A stretch of 64,000 nucleotides of DNA from the NCBI GenBank assembly GCA_021774335.1, contig JAJFJD010000023.1:1-64000 (forward strand), written 5' to 3'. Below the pieces are notes generated by a model. The model was not told the DNA's origin. It saw only the letters and a program-made list of their open reading frames with translations, and did not search any database. Position 1 is the first letter of the stretch. Every line of letters begins with the position of its first letter. The position numbers and the translations under genes were made by a program. Source of the stretch: Alphaproteobacteria bacterium (GTDB taxonomy: Bacteria; Pseudomonadota; Alphaproteobacteria; UBA8366). Below are positions 37,347 to 46,661 of the stretch, piece by piece.

Positions 37347-38585
37347 CTACGGCAGTTGCACAACGCCGTCGGCTGCCATCGCGTCTACGTCAGCCGTGTC
37401 ATACCCCAACAATGATTCGAGGATTTCCCGCGTATGCTGGCCCAGGTTGGGTGGCGGGTCGGCGGGTAGTTCCGGCGCGGCCGACAGCAGCGGCGGCGTG
37501 CGGGCGAACCGGTATTCGCCGACATCCGGATCGATGACCGGCATGAGCACGCGCCGGGCTGCCACATGCGGGTCATTGAACACGTCGTCGGCGGCGTAGA
37601 CCGGGCCGCAGGGAATGCCGGCGTCGTTGAATTTTGCGACCGCCTCGTCGCGCGTCATCGAGCCAAGCCAGCCTTCGAGGATCGGTGCGAGATAGTCGGT
37701 ATTGGCGGCGCGGGCCGGACCGTTGCAGGCGCGTTCGTCGTCTGCCAAATCCGGCCGCTCCATGATTTCGCAGATGCGCTTCCAGATGATCTCGTCCGGG
37801 ACGTTGATGGCGATATAGCCGTCCTTTGTCGCGAATGCGCCGCGCGGCCAGTAATTCTTGGACTGCCCGCGCTGCGGTATCTGTCCGCTGACCGAATAGA
37901 GCGCGATCATCGCTTCGTTCAGCGCCAGCATGTTGTCGAACATGGCCGAATCGACCAGCTGGCCTTCGCCCGTGCGTTCGCGCATGAACAACGCCTGCAT
38001 GATCCCGTAAGCCGTGCACATGCCGGAGTAGACGTCGGCCATGCCGTAGATCGTGCCGCTGGGCGGCTTGTCGTCGAATCCGACCAGGTTCATGACGCCG
38101 CTCATCGCTTCGGCGACGATATCGAAGGCGGGCCGGTCGCTGTAGGGTCCGGTGTATCCGTCCATCTGGCCGAACCCGGAGATGATTGCCCAGACGAGGC
38201 GCGGGTGGGCGACGCGCATCTCGCGATGGCCGAGCCCTTGTTTGCTCATCGATCCGGGGCGTAGGTTTTCGACCACGACATCCGCGGTCGCGGCGAGCTT
38301 GCGAAAGACCTCTTGGCCGCGCGGGTCCCGCAGGTTGAGCGCCAGGCTTTTCTTGTTGCGGTTATAGGCCATGAACCCGGCGGCTTTTTTCGCGCCGTTT
38401 TTCTCGGCGAAGGGTGCGATCGATCGCCTGGGATCGCCGACCCCTGGCCGTTCAATCTTGATCACCTCGGCCCCGGCGTCCGCCAGCAGCATGGTGCAAT
38501 ATGGCCCGGCCATGTATTGCTCAAGGCCGACGACGCGAATACCGGTGAGAGGGCGCTCGGTTGATGCGGAGGCTGACGGAGACAT
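37347..38585 (-). CDS. CaiB/BaiF family CoA transferase
   Basis: A 412-aa class III CoA transferase that moves CoA between carboxylic acids. The N-terminal motif RVVGLEQYMAGPYCTMLLADAGAEVIKIE and the catalytic aspartate in RPAFDIVAEAMSG (D155) are present, followed by VDSAMFDNML and GIPCGPVYAADDVFNDPH. Substrate not known. Monocistronic; lpxD-like gene is divergent to its right. Confidence 0.92.
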   Translation of the reverse strand: MSPSASASTERPLTGIRVVGLEQYMAGPYCTMLLADAGAEVIKIERPGVGDPRRSIAPFAEKNGAKKAAGFMAYNRNKKSLALNLRDPRGQEVFRKLAATADVVVENLRPGSMSKQGLGHREMRVAHPRLVWAIISGFGQMDGYTGPYSDRPAFDIVAEAMSGVMNLVGFDDKPPSGTIYGMADVYSGMCTAYGIMQALFMRERTGEGQLVDSAMFDNMLALNEAMIALYSVSGQIPQRGQSKNYWPRGAFATKDGYIAINVPDEIIWKRICEIMERPDLADDERACNGPARAANTDYLAPILEGWLGSMTRDEAVAKFNDAGIPCGPVYAADDVFNDPHVAARRVLMPVIDPDVGEYRFARTPPLLSAAPELPADPPPNLGQHTREILESLLGYDTADVDAMAADGVVQLP

Positions 38586-38753
38586 TGGTATACTTCCTAA
38601 GGCTGTCGATTGATGGCGGCAGGTAATGCAGCGACCGTCCTGACGCTATAATGAAACCCGATAATCAGCCCCTTGTTTGCCCGCGACGGACGGTGTAGGC
38701 AAGCCCGCAGGTGGGTCGGCGGTACGCTGGCAATAGTGAGACGGAACTAGTGG

Positions 38754-39851
38754 ATGAAGCTTAGTGACATCGCGACGGCCTTGGGCGGCACGCTGGTCGG
38801 TGACGGATCGGTCGACGTAACGCGCGCCGTGCATCCGGGCGAGGTGACGTCGGAGCACGATCTTGCCATCGCCATGGATAAGAAGCTGATGCAGGCGCTC
38901 GACGGGTCGGCGGCAAAAGCGGCCATTGTCGAGGAAGGGGCGACCGTGCCCGAGGGTCAGCTTTCGGGCTACGTTCAGGTGAAACGGCCGCGCTACGCCA
39001 TGGCGGGCATTACTGATCTCTTCGAGTTGCCGATCCATGCGCCGGATGGTGTTCATCCCAGCGCGGTGGTCGAGCCGGACGCCACGATCGGTGATGATGT
39101 GCGCATTGGCCCATTCACCTATGTCGCCAGGGGTGCGGTGGTCGGCGATGGCACGATCCTGATGTCGAACGTGACCGTTGGGGCCAACGCGACGATCGGG
39201 GCGCAGGGGCTCGTGCATGCCGGTGCCCGGATTGGCGAACGGGTCGAGATCGGCGAGCATGTCATCATTCATCACAATGCGAGCATCGGAGCCGACGGTT
39301 TCAGTTTCGTCACGCCGGAACTCGGCGCAACCGAAGAAGCGCGCGGTGGCGTCATCGATGAAGTGACGGCGAAGAATGAGATCCTGACGCGGATCAATTC
39401 GCTCGGGACGGTGATCATCGGCGACAACGTGGAAATTGGCGCCTGCACGTCGATCGATCGCGGCACGGTCAGTTCGACGCGTATCGGCGATTGTACGAAA
39501 ATCGACGATCTGGTGATGATCGGCCACAACGTGGTGATCGGCGAAAACTGCATGGTCTGCGGCCAAGTGGGCATTGCCGGCAGCGCCACGATCGGGAGCC
39601 GGGTTGTCCTTGCGGGGCAGGTCGGTGTTGCCGATCACATCAAGATTGGCGACGATGTCGTTGTCGGCGCAACTTCGGCGGTGGGAATGAACCTGAAGTC
39701 GGGTATGATTGCGGTGGGATCGCCGGCAGTAGCAAAGAGCAAGGCGGCTGAGATATACATGTATACGCGACGCCTCAAGAGCCTGTTCGACGAGGTGACG
39801 CGACTGAAAGATCGGCTGAAAGCTGTTGAATCGGGAAACAAAAAAGGCTAA
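38754..39851 (+). CDS. LpxD-family UDP-3-O-acylglucosamine N-acyltransferase
   Basis: A left-handed beta-helix acyltransferase, 365 aa, with the LpxD N-terminal uridine-binding domain (MKLSDIATALGG) and many hexapeptide repeats between about 105 and 325; the catalytic base is H258 in MIGHNVVIG. LpxD adds a 3-hydroxyacyl chain from ACP to UDP-GlcN in lipid A synthesis. It is not in the usual bamA-lpxD-fabZ-lpxA setting. Instead an ACP follows 54 bp later and a ketoacyl synthase after that, so it is probably an additional LpxD-like enzyme taking a special chain. Slightly longer than the usual 340 aa, mainly at the C-terminal helix. Confidence 0.88.
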   Translation: MKLSDIATALGGTLVGDGSVDVTRAVHPGEVTSEHDLAIAMDKKLMQALDGSAAKAAIVEEGATVPEGQLSGYVQVKRPRYAMAGITDLFELPIHAPDGVHPSAVVEPDATIGDDVRIGPFTYVARGAVVGDGTILMSNVTVGANATIGAQGLVHAGARIGERVEIGEHVIIHHNASIGADGFSFVTPELGATEEARGGVIDEVTAKNEILTRINSLGTVIIGDNVEIGACTSIDRGTVSSTRIGDCTKIDDLVMIGHNVVIGENCMVCGQVGIAGSATIGSRVVLAGQVGVADHIKIGDDVVVGATSAVGMNLKSGMIAVGSPAVAKSKAAEIYMYTRRLKSLFDEVTRLKDRLKAVESGNKKG

Positions 39852-39905
39852 TCACGCGATCCATCGATAAGAAACGATCCGATCGTTGCCGGAATGGAGA
39901 ACAAC

Positions 39906-40166
39906 ATGTCGAGTGTCGAAAGCGATATCTACGATATCATTGCCGAAAAATCGGCCGTCGATCGCTCCAAACTGCAGTCCGATGCCAAGCTGGAAGAACT
40001 TGAAATCGAATCGCTTGACGTCGTCGAGATCATCTTCGCGGTAGAAGAAAAGTTCGATATCCATGTTCCGTATAACGCCAACGATCAGGAACTCGAATTC
40101 GAGACGGTCGGCGATGTCGTGAGCGCCGTCCAGAAGCTGATCGACGAAGAAGGCGCCTCCGCCTGA
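39906..40166 (+). CDS. Acyl carrier protein (AcpXL-like)
   Basis: An 86-aa carrier protein with the 4'-phosphopantetheine serine S36 in EIESLDVVEI. The usual Asp before this serine is Glu here, which is unusual. N-terminal IYDIIAEKSAVDR recalls AcpXL of rhizobia, which carries very long chain acids to lipid A, but the match is only partial. Start at ATG 39906 has GGAGA six bases before; an ATG at 39894 is less well placed. It is inside the LpxD-ACP-KAS run. Confidence 0.88.
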   Translation: MSSVESDIYDIIAEKSAVDRSKLQSDAKLEELEIESLDVVEIIFAVEEKFDIHVPYNANDQELEFETVGDVVSAVQKLIDEEGASA

Positions 40167-40210
40167 ATGCTTAAGCGTTCGGCCCCATCCAAACCGAAAA
40201 GACACATCGC

Positions 40211-41428
40211 ATGAACAGGGTTGTTATCACCGGCGTTGGCGTGTTCAGCGCCGCGGGTAAATCAGTTCCCGAGTTTTGGGAAACGGTCCGTGATGGCAAA
40301 TCGGTGATTGGGCCGCTCACGATCATTCCCACCGAGGATCTCCACATCAAGATCGGTGCGGAAATCAAGGATTTCGACCCGAAGGAGCATTTCGCCTCCA
40401 AGCAGCTCGGTCTGTTGGACCGGTTCGCGCAACTTTCTCTGATGGCGTCGCGCCAGGCGGTCGAAGATAGCGGCATCGATTTTCACACTGACGAGGGGCT
40501 TCGGACTGCCTGCCTGATTGGGTCCGGTGTTGGCGGTCAGCAGACGCTCGACGAAAGTTACTATCGAATCTACGCGCAAGGTCGTAAAGGCGTGCACCCG
40601 TTCACGATTCCACGGTTGATGCTGAACGCTGCCTGCAGCCATGTCGCGATGGAACACGGCCTGCGCGGCCCGGCATTCGCCGTCGCGAGTGCCTGTTCGT
40701 CGGCGACGCATGCCATCGGGCAGGCTTTTCACATGGTGCGTAACGGGATGGTCGACATGGCCGTCACCGGTGGTACCGAGGCCTGTATCGCGCTCGGCAC
40801 GATGAAGGGCTGGGAAGCCATTCGGGTGATGGCGCTCGACACCTGCCGGCCGTTCACTCTGGGCCGGACAGGTATGGTTCTGGGCGAGGGTGCGGCGACC
40901 GTCGTTCTTGAATCGCTCGACCACGCGAAGGCGCGCGGCGCGAAGATTTATGCCGAACTGGCCGGCTTCGGGATGAGTTCCGACGCCATGGATATCACGT
41001 TGCCCGACGCGGGCGGCGCAGCACGGGCAATGGAAGGCGCCCTCAAGGATGGCGGGCTGAATCCGGACGACATCGATTACGTCAATGCCCACGGTACGGG
41101 CACGGCCGCAAACGATTCCACCGAAACGCGGGCGCTGCGTATGGCCCTCGGCGATACCGCGGTGGAAAAAACCGCCGTGTCCTCCAGTAAAGCGGTCTTC
41201 GGCCATGCATTGGGCGGGGCAGGCGCGTTGGAATTGGCGGTCACCACGCTGGCCATCCAGAACGGTGTCGTGCCACCGACGGCGAATTTCACCGAACCCG
41301 ACCCCGAATGCGACCTCGACTATGTGCCAAACGAGCCGCGCGAGCAGCGGATCGATGCGGCCCTTTCGAATTCCTTCGCCTTCGGCGGGTTGAACGCTGT
41401 GCTGGCGGTGAAGCGCTTCGAGGGCTGA
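40211..41428 (+). CDS. Beta-ketoacyl-ACP synthase II (FabF type)
   Basis: A 405-aa condensing enzyme with the Cys-His-His triad: C162 in SACSSA, H294 in NAHGTGT and H332 in FGHALGGAGA. It elongates an acyl chain held on ACP with malonyl-ACP. Adjacent to an ACP and an LpxD, it probably elongates a chain dedicated to lipid A or another special lipid, as in the acpXL-fabF clusters of rhizobia; this is inference. A candidate terminator follows. Confidence 0.92.
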   Translation: MNRVVITGVGVFSAAGKSVPEFWETVRDGKSVIGPLTIIPTEDLHIKIGAEIKDFDPKEHFASKQLGLLDRFAQLSLMASRQAVEDSGIDFHTDEGLRTACLIGSGVGGQQTLDESYYRIYAQGRKGVHPFTIPRLMLNAACSHVAMEHGLRGPAFAVASACSSATHAIGQAFHMVRNGMVDMAVTGGTEACIALGTMKGWEAIRVMALDTCRPFTLGRTGMVLGEGAATVVLESLDHAKARGAKIYAELAGFGMSSDAMDITLPDAGGAARAMEGALKDGGLNPDDIDYVNAHGTGTAANDSTETRALRMALGDTAVEKTAVSSSKAVFGHALGGAGALELAVTTLAIQNGVVPPTANFTEPDPECDLDYVPNEPREQRIDAALSNSFAFGGLNAVLAVKRFEG

Positions 41429-41453
41429 CCTTCTCTATAAGCGTGCCGCATAA

Positions 41454-41494
41454 CTGGCCTGGGCCTGCGTCGGGCCAGAATTTCTTAAATTTTT
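41454..41494 (+). terminator. Possible rho-independent terminator after the ketoacyl synthase
   Basis: CTGGCC (41454-41459) pairs with GGCCAG (41473-41478); AATTTCTTAAATTTTT follows. The 6-bp stem with a 13-nt loop is only moderate. Confidence 0.45.
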
Positions 41495-41580
41495 GCTAAC
41501 ACTCTCGGACCTACCATGGGACCCGGCGCTCGGTATTGTCCGTGGTTTGGGAAGACGTTCGAGGGGTTTTAAGCAAGTCT

Positions 41581-42438
41581 ATGAAATATCTTCAGAAATC
41601 GCTCTTTAGTTTCGTCGTGGCAGGGATCGTCTGCGGGACCGCCGCGGGCTCCGCGGCCGCGGCCAAACCGGATGACTCCGCGAAATGGGTCTGCGCCGGC
41701 GCTTTCGTGAAGAAATTCGACCGGTACGAAGCGTCGATCACGATCCAAAAATACCGCGAACGGTTCCTGAGCGTGCCGAGCGGTGCGGTCCGGCGGGCGG
41801 TTTTCGTGTTTCCAGCAGCACATCATGTGATGCGGAACCACTTGCGGTCGGTCAACAAAGCCCGTTTCGGCGAAAAGGCCTTCACCGAGTTCACCGAGCT
41901 CGACGTAACGGCGCCGCTCGAGGGGGCAGCACCCACGACAGCTGGCAAGCCAGTGGCTGCAAAAATGGCGCGGGGCACTGCTAATGTTCAAGCCGGTCTC
42001 AAGGAGACTGGTATTCAATTCACGCCGGTGCCTGCAACCCATATCCGGACGAACGAGTACAACAAGGTGCCGTCCAAGGACGGTGAATCCGTGCTCGATA
42101 TTTTGGCGATCGACGGCAGTGGGATCGTCGGCGGTGACAGCACATTGATCGTGATGTCGCGGCGCGACAGTGCGAAATCCTGGGGCCTGGGAAAATCGAT
42201 AAATCCGTTCGCCTTCGGCCGTCACCGGTCCGGGGCGTCCTTTGTGACCAGCACCGAATTCAAGCTCATGCAGCGTTTGTCCAAACTCTACAACGTGCCC
42301 TTCGGCGTCTTTCCGTTACAGGCGAAGGGGCCATTGTCTCAGAGTGCCGATACCTGGCGGGCGGCGAAGGAATGGCTGACGTCCTATCGTGACGCGCCGG
42401 ATACGGCCACCGGCGCGAAAGCGCCGGGTCGCTGCTAA
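41581..42438 (+). CDS. Secreted protein of unknown function
   Basis: A 285-aa protein with an N-terminal signal peptide (MKYLQKSLFSFVVAGIVCGTAAGSAAAA) and no other membrane segment. I do not recognise its family. Near the middle it is rich in Ala/Thr, and the C-terminal half has the phrase LAIDGSGIVGGDSTLIVMSRRDSA. Two cysteines in the mature part (CAGAF, GRC at the end) could bond. It is convergent with queG, stop codons overlapping by 4 bp (42435-42438). Confidence 0.75.
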   Translation: MKYLQKSLFSFVVAGIVCGTAAGSAAAAKPDDSAKWVCAGAFVKKFDRYEASITIQKYRERFLSVPSGAVRRAVFVFPAAHHVMRNHLRSVNKARFGEKAFTEFTELDVTAPLEGAAPTTAGKPVAAKMARGTANVQAGLKETGIQFTPVPATHIRTNEYNKVPSKDGESVLDILAIDGSGIVGGDSTLIVMSRRDSAKSWGLGKSINPFAFGRHRSGASFVTSTEFKLMQRLSKLYNVPFGVFPLQAKGPLSQSADTWRAAKEWLTSYRDAPDTATGAKAPGRC

Positions 42439-43589
42439 CGCCCGGCCTGTACCGCCAGAGGCGGCATTGACCGTCGCGCTGACGCCCATTCCTCTACAAC
42501 GCCGGAGTCTTCCTCCCGATGCGCATACTGGACGTGCGCCGCGTTGAAGCGTGCCGTATCGGCGATCTGGCCAAGGGCCCAGACCGCCATGGCGCGCACC
42601 ACCGGTGCTGGATCGGCCAGCAATCGCTCGACCGTCGGGACAAGCGACGGATCACCGGTGTTTCCGATGGCGATCAGGACGTTCCGGATGAACCGGTCGC
42701 GGCCGGCCCGTTTGATCGGTGACCCCGAGAACACGGTCCGGAATCCTTCATCGTCGAGCGCCGCCAAGTCCGCCAGGCGGGGTGCGGTCAACTCCACGCG
42801 GGGCAGGAACGCCGCTTCCTGGGTCGGCTGGGCGAACTTGTTCCACGGACAGACCGCCAGGCAGTCGTCGCAGCCATAGATCCGGTTCCCCATGGGGCGG
42901 CGAAACTCTTCGGCGATATGCCCCTTGTGCTCGATCGTGAGGTAGGAGATGCAGCGCCGCGCGTCCAACTTGTAGGGAGCGGGGAAGGCGTCGGTCGGGC
43001 ATACCGTCTGGCAGTGATCGCACGAGCCGCAACGGTCGTGTGCCGGGACATCCGGTGCCAATTCGGCGGACGTGTAAATCTCGCCGAGAAACAGCCATGA
43101 GCCGAAATCACGCGACACCAGATTGGTGTGCTTTCCTTGCCAACCCAGTCCCGCCTGCTGTCCGAGAAACTTTTCCATCACCGGTGCGGTGTCGACGAAT
43201 AGTTTGACCTCGGCGTCCAGCGTCTCATGCATCCAGCGGGCGAGCACGCGGAGCCGCTTTTTCATGACGTCGTGATAGTCCCGGTTTCGGGCATAGACCG
43301 AGATGGTGCCCCGGCCATGCGGTTGCTGCCGGTGCATCGCGTCCAACGGATCTTCATGGGGCCCGTAATTCGCGCCGACGACAACGACGCTGCGTGCGTC
43401 GGGCCACAGCGTGCGCGGCGACGCACGGCGATCCGCCTTGGCGGCGAGCCATCCCATATCGCCGTGAAAACCGTTCTCGAGAAATTCGGAAAGCCAGGAT
43501 CGGGCGTTGGCGTCGGTTTCCGCCTTCGCAAAACCGATTGTGTCGAAGCCGAGCGCGAGGGCCTTGTCGCGGATCGCGCCGGTTGTCAT
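42435..43589 (-). CDS. queG: Epoxyqueuosine reductase
   Basis: The last step of queuosine synthesis: reduction of epoxyqueuosine in tRNA with a cobalamin and two 4Fe-4S clusters. The ferredoxin-like cysteines are CGSCDHCQTVCPTDAF and CDDCLAVCPWNKF, preceded by VKLFVDTAPVMEKFLGQQAGLGWQGK near 130. A C-terminal HEAT-like part (VRAMAVWALGQI) follows. 384 aa from ATG 43589 is normal. The gene is 8 bp after queF on the same strand. Confidence 0.95.
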   Translation of the reverse strand: MTTGAIRDKALALGFDTIGFAKAETDANARSWLSEFLENGFHGDMGWLAAKADRRASPRTLWPDARSVVVVGANYGPHEDPLDAMHRQQPHGRGTISVYARNRDYHDVMKKRLRVLARWMHETLDAEVKLFVDTAPVMEKFLGQQAGLGWQGKHTNLVSRDFGSWLFLGEIYTSAELAPDVPAHDRCGSCDHCQTVCPTDAFPAPYKLDARRCISYLTIEHKGHIAEEFRRPMGNRIYGCDDCLAVCPWNKFAQPTQEAAFLPRVELTAPRLADLAALDDEGFRTVFSGSPIKRAGRDRFIRNVLIAIGNTGDPSLVPTVERLLADPAPVVRAMAVWALGQIADTARFNAAHVQYAHREEDSGVVEEWASARRSMPPLAVQAGR

Positions 43590-43597
43590 CGCTTTGC

Positions 43598-44062
43598 TCA
43601 GCCCCGGCCGCGGTACGGCTGTACCCCGGGATCGGGCAACCACAAACCGTCGGGACAATCGCCGCTTTGATAGAAGACGTCGATCGGAATACCGCCGCGC
43701 GGAAACCAATATCCGCCGATGCGCAGCCATAGGGGCGCTATGGCGCTTTCGATCCGCTTGGCGATGGAGATCGTGCATTCCTCATGGAAACCGGCGTGGT
43801 TCCGAAAGGACGCCAGGAACAGCTTGAGCGACTTGCTTTCGAGCAGACTCTCGCCCGGCACATAATCGATGACCAGATGCGCGAAGTCGGGCTGCCCGGT
43901 TACCGGACACAGCGAGGTGAACTCGGGGCAGGTGAACCGCACGAGATACTGGGTATCCGCATGCGGGTTGGATACGGCTTCCAATACGGCCTTTTCCGGC
44001 GATTCTGGTATCGCCGAATCGCCGCCCAACTGGCCCAAGCCCTGGTATCGGGTTTCATCCAT
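43598..44062 (-). CDS. queF: NADPH-dependent preQ0 reductase (short form)
   Basis: 7-cyano-7-deazaguanine reductase converts preQ0 to preQ1 in queuosine synthesis. The 154-aa length is the single-domain (YkvM-like) form. The nucleophilic Cys is in [13 protein letters not shown], and the family motif [15 protein letters not shown] with FHEE follows. It lies between queA (47 bp) and queG (8 bp) on the same strand; the three make a queuosine set. Confidence 0.96.
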   Translation of the reverse strand: MDETRYQGLGQLGGDSAIPESPEKAVLEAVSNPHADTQYLVRFTCPEFTSLCPVTGQPDFAHLVIDYVPGESLLESKSLKLFLASFRNHAGFHEECTISIAKRIESAIAPLWLRIGGYWFPRGGIPIDVFYQSGDCPDGLWLPDPGVQPYRGRG

Positions 44063-44109
44063 GTTTCATGTGCCTTCCGGCGGTGATGATATGCCAGAAA
44101 GGCCGGCCC

Positions 44110-45156
44110 TCAAAGCGTTTGAGGCGGGTCATCCCGGTGTAGGAGACACGCGTCGCCGTAGGAGTAAAAGCGGTAGCGCTCCTGTACGGCATGGGCGTAG
44201 GCGGCCTTCATCCGCGCGCTGCCCGCGAAGGCGCAGGTCAGCATGAAGAGGGTCGACCGCGGCAGGTGAAAATTCGTGAGCAATAGGTCGGCGAGGCGAA
44301 ACTTGAACCCAGGCAGAATGAACAGCGAAGTATCGCCTTCGAAGGGCGGAAGTGTGCCGTCGTCGCGTGCGGCGCTCTCCAGCAATCGTAGGGCCGTGGT
44401 GCCGACCGCGACAACTCGGCCGCCGGCTTGCCGGGCCGCGTTGATGGCGTCGGCCGTGGGGGCGTCGATACGGCCCCATTCCGAATGCATGTCGTGGTCC
44501 GAGACGTCGTTGGCCGTTACCGGCAGGAAGGTGCCGGCACCCACATGCAGCGTGACCGAGACCCGCGTGATGCCCGCAGCATCGAGCGCCGAGAAAAGCG
44601 GTTCCGAGAAATGCAGTCCGGCGGTCGGCGCCGCGACCGCGCCGTCATGGCGAGCATAGATCGTTTGATACTGTTCCAAGTCCGCCGCGTCGGGGCCTTC
44701 GGGACGTTTGATGTAGGGTGGCAGAGGGATGGCGCCATGTTGTCCAAGCGCCGCCATGAACGCATCGCCCGAATGGCTCATCCGGACCGATATCTCCCCG
44801 CCGGCGCGTTTCTCGTCGACATCGGCGTGGAAGCCGGGGGCGAATTCGATGCGGTCGCCGGGCTTTAGCCGGCGTGCTGGTTTCGCGAAGGCGAGCCAGC
44901 GGTCGAGCGAGATTTGTTTATGCAGCGTAATTTCGATTTTAGCCGCGCCGCGCCGCCCGGTCAGCCGCGCCGGGATGACGCGGGTGTCATTGAAAACCAT
45001 GACGTCGCCCGGACGAAGAAGTGACGGCAGATCCGAGATATGCCGGTCGTTTAAGGAGACGTCGATATCCAGCAGCCGCGAAGAGTCGCGCGGTACCGCC
45101 GGGGTCTGCGCGATTAGCTTTTGTGGCAGGTCAAAATCGAAATCGTCGGTGCGCAT
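44110..45156 (-). CDS. queA: tRNA ribosyltransferase-isomerase (S-adenosylmethionine)
   Basis: QueA moves the ribosyl part of SAM onto preQ1 in tRNA to make epoxyqueuosine. 348 aa, normal length. Marks are [23 protein letters not shown] at the N-terminus, [12 protein letters not shown] near 52, [11 protein letters not shown] near 180 and [30 protein letters not shown] near the end. First gene of the queA-queF-queG run. Confidence 0.97.
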   Translation of the reverse strand: MRTDDFDFDLPQKLIAQTPAVPRDSSRLLDIDVSLNDRHISDLPSLLRPGDVMVFNDTRVIPARLTGRRGAAKIEITLHKQISLDRWLAFAKPARRLKPGDRIEFAPGFHADVDEKRAGGEISVRMSHSGDAFMAALGQHGAIPLPPYIKRPEGPDAADLEQYQTIYARHDGAVAAPTAGLHFSEPLFSALDAAGITRVSVTLHVGAGTFLPVTANDVSDHDMHSEWGRIDAPTADAINAARQAGGRVVAVGTTALRLLESAARDDGTLPPFEGDTSLFILPGFKFRLADLLLTNFHLPRSTLFMLTCAFAGSARMKAAYAHAVQERYRFYSYGDACLLHRDDPPQTL

Positions 45157-45203
45157 AATAATGGGTCGAACCTACACGAAACCGGCATCCGGTGTTCCGC
45201 TGA

Positions 45204-45728
45204 TTACCTCACGTGCTCCGTTGCCGATCGCTGGTTGCGCCAATCCCACGGCTTAACAAACCGGCCGCGCCATAAGCCGCGTTTGCCGGCCTTGGCCTTG
45301 CCTTCGATGGTCGTGTAGCGGCCGCGTGCTTCCGGGGCCGCAAGGGCCCATCCTGTATGGACCATGTTGGCTGACAGGTCGAAGCCGTCGGCCTTGCAAT
45401 AGGCGATGGCACAACCGTTCCGATACTTTTTTGTTGGCCGGCACTGAACCGACGCACCGGCAAGGAGATCCATCAGTGCGGTCGTCGCGATGCGACCGCA
45501 ATTATAGGACTTTCCGTTGGCCAAAGTGCATTGCTGTGTCGGCTCGGGCGCGTCGATGTCGGCGAGACAATACTGTTTGCCTGCAAGTTCGACCTTATCG
45601 CCGGTGATCGCCTTGGCGATACTTTTCGAGTCGGCTGAAACCGGCTGCACCGACAGGATCATCAGCGCAGAACAGATGGTGATGATCAGCCAGGGAGCGC
45701 GAAAAATCAGGGCGTTGTATCGTTTCAT
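45204..45728 (-). CDS. Secreted thermonuclease-like (SNase fold) protein
   Basis: A 174-aa protein with a signal peptide or membrane anchor (MKRYNALIFRAPWLIITICSALMILSV) and a staphylococcal-nuclease-like domain (CLADIDAPEPTQQC, YNCGRIATTALMDLLAG, NMVHTGWALA). The position of the catalytic Glu (usually in a G-x-E-A context) appears to be occupied by Ile in CGRIA, so nuclease activity is doubtful. Six cysteines suggest disulfides. The start ATG 45728 begins the signal peptide. Confidence 0.78.
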   Translation of the reverse strand: MKRYNALIFRAPWLIITICSALMILSVQPVSADSKSIAKAITGDKVELAGKQYCLADIDAPEPTQQCTLANGKSYNCGRIATTALMDLLAGASVQCRPTKKYRNGCAIAYCKADGFDLSANMVHTGWALAAPEARGRYTTIEGKAKAGKRGLWRGRFVKPWDWRNQRSATEHVR

Positions 45729-45953
45729 TCGTATTTTCAGCCGTGTTTTCGGGTTGTTGCGGTGATCCGGCCACCGCAGCGAGTTGGATAATGATGGTTC
45801 GTGGCGTCCTGTCCACCACAATTAATGGAAAATAAAGCGCATTTCCGTTACCAAAGGAGCTGAATGCTGTGCGATTACTTGGAAATCCCAACTTTTTGTT
45901 GAATAAATCTAACCGGGATTTCCTATGGATTTATAATCGCTGCCGGAGATGAT

Positions 45954-46661
45954 GTGTCACATTTTTCGAATCTCGACCTGATCGCCATTGGGTATTTCCT
46001 GATTTTATGGATCGGATACACCTTTTATGCCGATGAACGCGGGGCGAAGAAAGCCAATCTGATCGGCACCATGGCGGAGCATCGCGATGCTTGGATGCTC
46101 CGGATGCTGGGGCGGGACAATCGGATGGTCGACTTGCAGATCGTCCGGAACCTCACCCGTACGGGCGTGTTCTTCGCGTCGACGTCGATTCTAGTCCTTG
46201 CCGGGCTGATCACGATCATGGGGGCGACGGACAAGGCGATTATCATCTTTGAGAATCTGCCCCTCGTATCCCGCCTTGGCCCACTGGAATTGGAACTACG
46301 GCTCGCGGCGATGTGTCTTATCTTTATTTACGCGTTCTTCAAATTCGCTTGGTCAATTCGGCAGCTGTCCTATTGCACGATTCAGATCGGAGCGATGGAG
46401 CCATCCTCCGAGCTGAAGGACGATTGCAATATACGGTGTGGTTATATCAGTCAGTTGGCGACACTTGCCGCCAAGCATAGCAACCGCGGCCTTCGGTCCT
46501 ATTATTTCGCGATGGCATTGCTCGCCTGGTTTCTGCACCCCTTCGCCCTGATCGCGACAACGACATTCGTGGTGTTGGTGATGTATCGGCGGGAATTCCG
46601 CTCAAAGACGCTGCAAATCCTGCGGGATAGCCTATCCAGTAGCGAGGCCGACGGTGGGTAG
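45954..46661 (+). CDS. DUF599 family membrane protein
   Basis: A 235-aa inner-membrane protein with four likely helices (about 8-26, 72-92, 115-135, 190-212). It matches the DUF599 pattern: LWIGYTFYAD, RNLTRTGVFFASTSILVLAGL, FAWSIRQLSY. Start GTG 45954 has GGAG upstream. Its end overlaps the NnrDE gene by 8 bp. Function unknown. Confidence 0.85.
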   Translation: MSHFSNLDLIAIGYFLILWIGYTFYADERGAKKANLIGTMAEHRDAWMLRMLGRDNRMVDLQIVRNLTRTGVFFASTSILVLAGLITIMGATDKAIIIFENLPLVSRLGPLELELRLAAMCLIFIYAFFKFAWSIRQLSYCTIQIGAMEPSSELKDDCNIRCGYISQLATLAAKHSNRGLRSYYFAMALLAWFLHPFALIATTTFVVLVMYRREFRSKTLQILRDSLSSSEADGG

